DNA from: Littorina saxatilis
Taxonomy: Eukaryota; Mollusca; Gastropoda; Littorinimorpha; Littorinidae
NCBI RefSeq assembly: GCF_037325665.1
Contig: NC_090261.1
Location: forward strand, 34,417,973 to 34,481,972
Direction of reading: 5' to 3'
DNA length: 64,000 bases
Both the position numbers and the translations under genes were made by a program. Of this stretch, positions 57,440-64,000 are shown piece by piece. Positions within the stretch are counted from its first letter, which is position 1. Every line of letters starts with the position of its first letter. Under the pieces are notes generated by a model. That model worked only from the letters and a program-made list of their open reading frames with translations, was not told the origin of the DNA and made no database searches.

Positions 57440-57557
57440 GCCAACTGCACCCGGTGTTCCCAGGCGGTCACCCATCCAAGTACTAACCGGGCCCGACGTT
57501 GCTTAACTTCGGTGGTCGGACGAGAACCGGTGTTTACAACGTGGTATGGCCGTTGGC
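57440..57557 (-). rRNA. 5S rRNA-like sequence inside the fossil DIRS element
   Basis: On the minus strand this 118-nt segment begins GCCAACGGCCATACCACGTT and ends GGGTGCAGTTGGC. The ends pair as helix I (GCCAAC/GTTGGC). The Pol III internal control parts AAGTTAAGCAACGTCGGGC and TGGATGGGTGACCGCCTGGG match the animal 5S consensus. Only a couple of differences are apparent (TTGTAAACACC, CCGACCACC). A TTTTT follows about 15 bp past the end. It may be a 5S pseudogene, a 5S-derived SINE head or a part acquired by the element; it is not part of a 5S array here. Confidence 0.85.
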
Positions 57558-58615
57558 TGTCAAAACCTGAGTCTCTCCAGTAGCCCCTAGATCGGATTCA
57601 CCAACCCCCAAAGAGGGTTGGGAATCGACCTGCCCCCGGATTCGAGCCAGGGAGGAGAAGGAAACCTTCCCCCCAGGCTTGAAACCGGGAGGAGCTGAAG
57701 CCTGAGACTGAGGGCCGGACAACGGCGTCGAAGGGGGGGAAGCCTGTTCCACTGAAGGAGAAGGAGAAAGAAGCTTTTTCTTTCTCCTCGACCTTCCCCG
57801 AACCTTCGACTGCGCAGCCCCGCCCGAAGTCCCAGGCTCAAGCCCAGCCTGTTTGAGCAAGCTCGCATTGAGCTTGCTCAAACAGGCTTTCTCCGCCCTC
57901 CCTCGCCGCAAACGCAAAGCGTTTGGGGAGGGAGAGTCGGAGCGCCGAAAGATCCCCTTCTCCGTGCGTAAAACATGACGCTGGGCGCCCGGAGAAGGGT
58001 TGCCCCCGGCAGACTCTGGTTCCGTAGAACCAGAGCCCAAAACAGGACGAGACATCCTACCTCGCCCTGTACGTACCCTTAAAGACCGAGAATTAACAAA
58101 ATTCAAAGAAAATGTAGGTGAATACTCAAGTGAATGCGGCGAAACGAGAAGCAGACGACCGGTCACCACGAAGTAGGACGGGAGGCACGCCGAGTCCGCC
58201 ACACAAAAACGGAGGCACAAGTTGAAGGAAACACAACGTAGCCTCAAGCCAGAAGTGGAATAACACACAATAATCCAACAGGTGATAGTCCACACAGAAA
58301 AGAAGCCTCTTAGTCCAAAATAATCCGGGAGCGTAGCAGAAACACAGCCGGTCTGACACGCGCGAAAAAAGAAAGAGGACGCTCCACCTACATCCTGTAA
58401 GGGGGAAGCACTCGGACAGTGCTTGGGATCCACGGTGGCGCATGGTTATGGGAGATAATTGTACCCACTCAGCGTTTTGTCCAATTTTTTCGGCCTATAA
58501 TAGATAATGTGCAAGAATAGTACTGTCGAGGTAAGTGTTATATTGACACACGAAAGCCGCCAGACCACATCACAAACAGAACTGAACAATCCCCAGGTGT
58601 TGCTCACATAGAGAG

Positions 58616-58618
<3 letters not shown>

Positions 58619-58642
<24 letters not shown>
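58619..58642 (+). repeat. (CA)n microsatellite
   Basis: ACACAC run inside repeat copy a, directly after the fossil element's right flank; the same position in copy b also has a CA run. Confidence 0.8.
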
Positions 58643-58646
<4 letters not shown>

Positions 58647-59295
58647 GAGATGCCGTATCTATAGAGAGATAGATGACGGTGTATTTTTCGCGTGGCTATA
58701 AATTGATTCGACCTTTGCACTTTTACAGTGAGGATAATTTACGGGTCCAATTTACGTTCTGGACACTGTGGTGACCTTCTAAAAATAGTAACAACGCCGG
58801 GAATATCCGAAGACGCCATACTATAGTGCACCATACGAAGGAAGGGAGGTAAACGCTGAAAACCTGGAGAAGATGAGAAGATAAGGAAGAGTTACTTATA
58901 ATGGTGAAATGAACACAAAAACCAAAATCGGTTCAGCGCTGCGCGCTGAGAGCACGTGTTGAAATATCTCATCGATGATATTGTGTCCAGGGTGTAGCTG
59001 AATACGGTGTCCAAATTTGAAAAAGATCCACCGAGAACTTTGGCTTTGGTGTGTCGGTATGGGGGCCCGGGTAGCTGAGGTGGAACCAAAATAGCTGAGG
59101 TGGAACCAAAATCGGTTCAGCGCTGCGCGCTGAGAGCACGTGTTGAAATATCTCATCGATGAGGTTGTGTCCGGGGTCTCTCTGAATAAGCCCACCAAAT
59201 TTGAAGCAGATCCATCGAGAACTTTGGCCGTGCATCGCGAAGACACAGATACACACACAGACACACAGACAGACACAAGTCATATATATATAGAT

Positions 59296-61310
59296 ACTAG
59301 AGGAATACCCGGCTTCGCCGGGGTGAATCGCGAGACAGAGACAGACAGCGTGGCGGTTCACCACAATCACCTTTGAAGGCGAAGTCCTGTCAAACGGGAT
59401 TTAGAACTTTAGAGCTTATTTCTTAGCCCTATATTATCTGCTGTGGCTTCTCAAATGCCAGAACATACAGACAGGTTAAAATTAATATTAAAAGTCCTAC
59501 GGTTTTGAGCCATTAAGGACTTGAGTGTTTGTCCGCTTTCAAAAAGAGGAAAGAAAGAAACAAAAAATAAGGAGAGGAGGGCAGGGGGTGGGGTTGAGTT
59601 GATAATGCTCTGTGGAATTTGTTAAAATGAAAAGTAGTTAAGATGTTTCTTGGTAAGAATTATAAGTCTGTATTCTATATCTTGAATAACGGGCTTGTAA
59701 TATTATTTTTTTTTATTTCAAATCGAGTTAAAAAGTGGAACCTTTCAGGATCACCAATAAAACCAAATAGATGAGCAAGTAAGAGGAACACGAACAATAA
59801 ATCTCAAAACTTTTTACAAATAAAAGGATTAAGATGTAAGCCACGAAGGCCGTGGTAATAAAAACAATATGTACAGTTTGGCGACTAGTGGGCCTTGGGT
59901 GAGGATATGTTGTCTAGAAGGTAGTCGCTGGAATCAGGAGGGATGGCGGGAGCCACTCGACCTCAAACTGAAACACGCTGATGTGATAATCTGGGCTTAG
60001 TTATACCCACAGCCCCATGTCCGAGTCCCTGACCAGTCGGCACAGCAGCAAGCTGTGTGACCAGCCTAGAGAACTGCTACTGCGCAGATAATCCTGGGGA
60101 CTCAGACCATGGAGCTGCATATGGTCATATAAGGTTTTAAAGGTAATTCTATTTGTAGCGCATGGAGCGAAAATGTGTTGAAATGAATAGGGTTCTCCAC
60201 AATGGCAGGACTTGTTAAAGATATGGAAGCGGCAGCCGCCGGCACGGAGGCGTCTGAAGATAGTGAGGAGGTTTGTTGGGAGATCGGGGTGTAGATCGTT
60301 CATATCAATGGGTTGATAGGACAAAGATGTTACGTACTGACTTCGAATGAGTTTACGGATTTTACTGTAGAACTCGGTTACTGAGTAGCCGATGTTAGTG
60401 TTAGCTGGGCTAGATTCTGCCGCTTCTTTGGCAGCGACATCCGCCAGTTCATTTCCCCGGACCCCTACGTGAGAGGGGACCCAGAGAAATGATACGGATG
60501 TGCCGGATGAGATTAACTGGTGACATATAAAGAGGATTTCTCTTTGTAGCTCTGCCCGATTTGATTTGACATACATACAGACAAAAGCCGCTAGACCCCA
60601 TCACAAACAGAACTCTATAATACATAGGTTTTTGCCTACACACACACACAAACACACACACACACAGAGAAGCCGTATATATATATATGCATATCTATAT
60701 CTATAAATATATAGAGATAGGTGAGAGTGTATTTTTCGCGTGGCTATAAATTGATTCGACCTTTTCACTTTGACAGTAAGAACAACTTACGGGTGCAAGG
60801 GAAGCGTTGTGGACAGCGCAGTGGACAGCGCAGTGACATTCTAAAAATAGTAACTTACAAACGGGAAAGCCACACGAAGGAAGGGAGATAACCGCTAAAC
60901 ACTGGAGAAGATAAGGAAGAGTTACTTATAATGGTGAAATGAACACAAAAACTAAAATCCGTTCAGCGCTGCGCGCTGAGAGCACGTGTTGAAATATCTC
61001 ATCGATGATATTGTGTCCGGGGTGTAGCTGAATACGGTGTCCAAATTTGAAAAAGATCCACCGAGAACTTTGGCGTTGTGATGTGGTGTAGCGGCTTTGG
61101 TGTGTCGGTATGGGGGCCCGGGTAGCTGAGGTGGAACCAAAATCGGTTCTGCGCTGCGCGCTGAGAGCACGTGTTGAAATATCGACCAGGTTGTGTCCTG
61201 TCCCGGGTCTACCTGAATATGCCCACCAAATTTGAAGCAGATCCATCGAGAACTTTGGCCGTGCATCGCGAACTCACACACAGACACACACACAGACACA
61301 AGTCGTATAT
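59296..61310 (+). repeat. TACCCGGCTTCGCCGGG repeat, copy b, split by a LINE fragment
   Basis: The left part starts GAATACCCGGCTTCGCCGGG (59301). The right part (60588-61310) starts AAAAGCCGCTAGACC and carries the same tandem ~190-bp subunits as copy a, ending AGACACAAGTCGTATATATA. Confidence 0.65.
59474..60588 (-). mobile_element. LINE fragment with RNase H domain, minus strand
   Basis: The minus-strand frame 60576-60001 contains the RNase H signature SFLWVPSHVGVRGNELADVA and a C-terminal knuckle (CHCGEPYSFQHIFAPC), as in I/Nimb-type LINEs. ACATACAGAC lies on both sides (target duplication). It is 5'-truncated; the reverse transcriptase is absent. Confidence 0.8.
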
Positions 61311-61489
61311 ATATATAGATATATATATTTATAAAACATCAGAAGTATATATATATATATTAGTCTTTTCTTACCTCAAAACTTTGTTTATAATCAAACA
61401 CGTGTTATTTGTGAGATGGAGAGTCAGCTTCATGGGAATCGATTTTTGACTTTTTTGGTGTATATATATCTATCTATATCTATATACAG

Positions 61490-61843
61490 CTCGTGTGTGT
61501 GTGTCTGTCTGTCTGTTCGCGATGCACGGCCAAAGTTCTCGATGGATCTGCTTCAAATTTGGTGGGCATATTCAGGTAGACCCCGGACACAATCTGGTCG
61601 ATGAAAATTTTGAACACGTGCTCTAAGCGCGGCGCGGTGAACCGATTTTGGTTTTTCTGTTCATTCATTCAGATCCATTCCCAGTAACTCTTCCTTATCT
61701 TCTCCAGTGTTTTGCGCGTTTATCTCCCTTCCTTTGTGTGGCGTCAATCACGTACGGTATTTGCAAGAATACTGAATGAGAAAGTTTGATCTTCCGATCA
61801 CAGCTACGGTATTATCGCGGCGAAGCCGGGTATTCCTCTAGTA
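61490..61843 (-). repeat. TACCCGGCTTCGCCGGG repeat, copy c, inverted and short
   Basis: Read on the minus strand it starts GAATACCCGGCTTCGCCG and ends CTTTGGCCGTGCATCGCG with GACAGACAGAC. It lacks the middle part and has a single ~190-bp subunit. Confidence 0.65.
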
Positions 61844-61849
61844 TATATA

Positions 61850-62099
61850 TATATGCGTTTAGTAAGAAACTTGTAAATCATTTTGTTTGATCAGAACGGT
61901 TGTTCAGTACCATTAGTAACCATATTCACAGAACCATTACTGAATTCCGCCTTACGTTCTTTTTCAGCTTCATCATTCTATCACCCTGAAGAAGCTCCCC
62001 GTGGGGGCGAAAATTTGGATCATCATCAATAAACATATTCCATATTCATCACAAAAACTTTTGAGGAGATTGTTTTTAAATATTTGCCTATATTTATAG
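61850..62099 (+). mobile_element. Possible Penelope-like element 3' end
   Basis: CACCCTGAAGAAGCTCCCCG, then GGGGGCGAAAA, a short hairpin between CTGAAGA and GAAA, resembles the tail of Penelope-like retroelements, which often carry hammerhead-ribozyme cores. Only this tail is seen. The identification is weak. Confidence 0.3.
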
Positions 62100-62518
62100 A
62101 ACTTTAGCGTGTTAAATTCATAGCTCAGAATCCAGTGACATTCTTTACTTATTTTTGATACAAGTCCATGTAAAGCAAGCCAAAGAACATTTGTCGTGAA
62201 ATTAATTGACGGATTGAGCTCTAAGCATAATTAATTAATTTGGTTGTTCAATCGACGAAAATGCACCGAAAATGACGTACGTTGTCAACCATGGGACATC
62301 ATTTACACGAAAGAGTTGTCTCCCTTGTTCGCTCATACGGATAATTCCTTCTTTGACCCATGTAAACGAAATGCATTCGTACAGTTCATCGGAGTTCATT
62401 CTGTAACGTCAAAGGGATCTAAAATGACTTGTTATGATTTAATACAAGTGCAGGTTCCACAAATTTGGAGACTTAAATGCCTCTGAATTATGAGCTATGA
62501 ATTTAACACGCTAAAGTT
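62100..62518. mobile_element. MITE with 30-bp inverted ends
   Basis: AACTTTAGCGTGTTAAATTC at the left and GAATTTAACACGCTAAAGTT at the right continue for about 30 bp (TCATAGCTCAGAAT inwards). The interior (about 360 bp) has no recognised product. It lies about 280 bp upstream of AHSA1. Confidence 0.8.
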
Positions 62519-62797
62519 CAAGATTACCATATATATTCCTATAGTGTCGATAACATGTAGGTACGTAGCCTAGGTCAAAAGTTCCCGTACAGGAGTTTAT
62601 CAGGCAGTGAGTCAGTTCCCCCTTTTATCGTCTGCTACCGGATGTTCTACCATATTTATCTACCTTGTGGGCATGCGCACTTGGGTTGTTCCTGTCGAAT
62701 GGCCTGTCAACTTCTAGAAATATCGCGTGCCTGGCTGAGTTGAAACTGTTTGTTGTCACAGTCTATCTGCTAATTGCAAACCAATATATTGCCAGAA

Positions 62798-62877
62798 ATG
62801 GCGAAATGGGGAGAAGGAGACCCACGATGGATCGTGGAAGAGCGGCCAGACGCCACAAATGTTAACAATTGGCATTG
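62798..62877 (+). CDS. AHSA1: AHSA1 (AHA1, HSP90 co-chaperone), first coding exon only
   Basis: ATG in GAAATGGCG opens a frame that begins MAKWGEGDPRWIVEERPDAT and ends NVNNWHW at the donor TG|GTAAGC (phase 2). Human AHA1 begins almost identically (MAKWGEGDPRWIVEERADAT then NVNNWHW). AHA1 stimulates the HSP90 ATPase in the cytosol; the NNWHW segment is a conserved amino-terminal motif of the family. The remaining exons must lie beyond base 64000, since I find no TERDASNWS-like exon in the last kilobase. The preceding 280 bp (62519-62797) should hold the promoter and 5' leader, assuming no upstream non-coding exon. Confidence 0.9.
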
Positions 62878-63277
62878 GTAAGCTGTGAATTTCCAACCGG
62901 CATACTTGTTGATGTTGTGTTTGTGTAGAAACAGAGTTCCAGCGCTTAAGCTTAGTTAATATTCTGTTTTGGAACATTGAATGAGGATTTCAAGTGGAAG
63001 TAATTTAGCAAGTTCATCAGCTTGGCCGATGTTAAGCAATATCTATCTATCCATCTATAGTAGTTAGCGGTACCCGTAGTTCCCAATACTACAGTAGAGT
63101 TACGACTACTACGAGTAGTACTAGTACTAGTACTAGTCTTCCAAAGAAGAGTTAGTCAGTAAGTCACTGACTTTGTAGTCCCACAGGTGAAAATTGATCA
63201 ACTGTTCATGCGTAGTGGCAATGAAGACAACAAGCAGTAGGAAAAATCACATAAGGGGAATAGTGTGCTTCATAGAG

Positions 63278-63440
63278 ATTACACAAACGTCATCTTGTGA
63301 GGGACCAAAAAATATTGAAACTCGAGGATGATTTTTTTGTGGTATCAACCGAGACCGTAGGTCGAGGTTGATACCACACAAAAAAATCATCCGAGAGTTT
63401 CAATATTTTTTGGTCCCTCACAAGATGACGTTTGTGTAAT
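63278..63440. repeat. Long palindrome in AHSA1 intron 1
   Basis: The arms start ATTACACAAACGTCATCTTG and end CAAGATGACGTTTGTGTAAT, pairing over about 73 bp with few mismatches around a loop of about 15 bases. It may be the two ends of a foldback MITE. Confidence 0.9.
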
Positions 63441-63806
63441 TTGTGTATACAATGATAAATTGATTGTATACAATGATCAATCTCTATACCTTCCTGTCAC
63501 TGGAAGCAGCAACACTTGAAAGCATAAGTTCCCTTGACAAACGTCATTTATGATTGGCGTCATCTATGAATGACGTCACTGTCTAGACAAGACAAGTGCC
63601 GGTATCGGCAAACCTTGTCGCGGCAAAGACGTGCCTTGATACCATTGAGACCATAGGAGATGCACAGCAGTGCCGATACCAGGTTTCTTTAGCTTCACTT
63701 TAAAATGATATCAGAACGATAGTTATTCACTTGAAAGTGAACACAGGAGAGTTGTATACTGCTAAATACTAAATGACCGATATCAGTTATCATGCATGAT
63801 GATGAT

Positions 63807-63840
63807 CACAGGCGGAAGGTATCGTTCACTGGACCAACAC
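63807..63840 (+). repeat. Single arm of the 42353-42442 palindrome
   Basis: CACAGGCGGAAGGTATCGTT followed by CACTGGAC matches the palindrome arm with about one change in that part, then diverges. Probably one end of the same element family, whose other end may lie outside the window. Confidence 0.65.
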
Positions 63841-64000
63841 TATCATAACAAAACTACAAGGTATGTCACTCAGCTTCGAGTCTTGCTCCACTTACTTCAG
63901 AAAAAATGATGCAAAAAATAATTGCCAATGTTGATGACCTTTGTAACTTTACAAATACCAGGATAAATGAATGTTCGAGCTGTCTGTACCTTTAATGTTT

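Larger units (their letters stand above)
51486..58546 (-). mobile_element. Fossil DIRS-type tyrosine-recombinase retroelement
   Basis: Family: DIRS order. Inverted terminal repeats of about 180 bp lie at about 51486-51690 and 58370-58546. An internal complementary region joining the complements of both outer ends lies at about 51752-51858, as known for DIRS elements. Minus-strand parts in order from the right: gag-like region (about 58056-53800, including a 5S rRNA-like insert and a GC-rich tandem repeat), reverse transcriptase and RNase H region (about 53760-52600) and tyrosine recombinase region (about 52600-52090). The element is broken, with several interruptions in its coding parts. The terminal repeats still match closely, suggesting a fairly young copy. 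Confidence 0.85.
51163..59286 (+). repeat. TACCCGGCTTCGCCGGG repeat, copy a, split by the DIRS element
   Basis: The left part (51163-51485) begins GAATACCCGCTTCGCCGGG next to (TA)n. The right part (58547-59286) starts GAAAGCCGCCAGACC, holds two ~190-bp subunits with CGGTTCAGCGCTGCGCGCTG and ends AGACACAAGTCATATATATA. The class is unknown; it is widely shared in invertebrate genomes in my recollection. Confidence 0.6.

Noticed and set aside
62665-62865. Frame around the AHSA1 start as a separate 66-aa protein
   Set aside because: It is an out-of-frame shadow overlapping the AHSA1 first exon, whose own frame matches AHA1 almost residue for residue.

Overview
The window looks like nuclear DNA of a marine mollusc, probably a gastropod. 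Genes are intron-rich, the protein sequences sit at ordinary invertebrate distance from vertebrate orthologues, and introns are packed with tRNA-derived SINEs, TIR elements and (CT)n/(GT)n microsatellites. The species call is from memory of such repeats and is not verified.

Gene layout, left to right. (1) The 3' part of a C2H2 zinc-finger gene or pseudogene (765-1353, +). (2) A complete 15-exon PRPF39 gene, a U1 snRNP-associated splicing factor (3758-30754, +; 656 aa; every intron phase closes). (3) The last three exons of an unidentified minus-strand gene (32611-33182). (4) A complete 5-exon DMAC2 gene (37177-42547, -; 283 aa). (5) A complete 5-exon DMAC2L gene (ATP synthase factor B, 42711-49571, +; 224 aa). 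DMAC2 and DMAC2L are paralogues arranged head-to-head, with start codons 163 bp apart and identical intron phases (0-2-1-2). (6) A repeat-only block (about 50-62 kb) with a fossil DIRS-type tyrosine-recombinase retroelement. (7) The first coding exon of AHSA1, the HSP90 co-chaperone AHA1 (62798-62877, +), which continues past the window.

Most of the remaining sequence is mobile DNA. PRPF39 intron 2 holds a nest at least six levels deep: mariner-type MITE, then a long-TIR element, then a piggyBac-like element, then a SINE, then a 5'-truncated LINE, then three further insertions. Most junctions keep readable target duplications. Three small non-autonomous families (called A, B and C here) share one design: a subterminal asymmetric inverted repeat, a 3' hairpin, a CTTGTT end and T-rich insertion sites. 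This is the design known for Helentron-associated (HINE) elements. Family B carries two perfect DR1 nuclear-receptor motifs per copy. The DIRS-type fossil contains a near-intact 5S rRNA sequence in its gag region.

Functionally the host genes are housekeeping: splicing, mitochondrial complex I and ATP synthase assembly or regulation, and chaperone activation. The most notable points are the DMAC2/DMAC2L bidirectional pair, the 5S sequence inside a DIRS element, the three HINE-like families, and a tandem triplication of a splice acceptor in DMAC2L.
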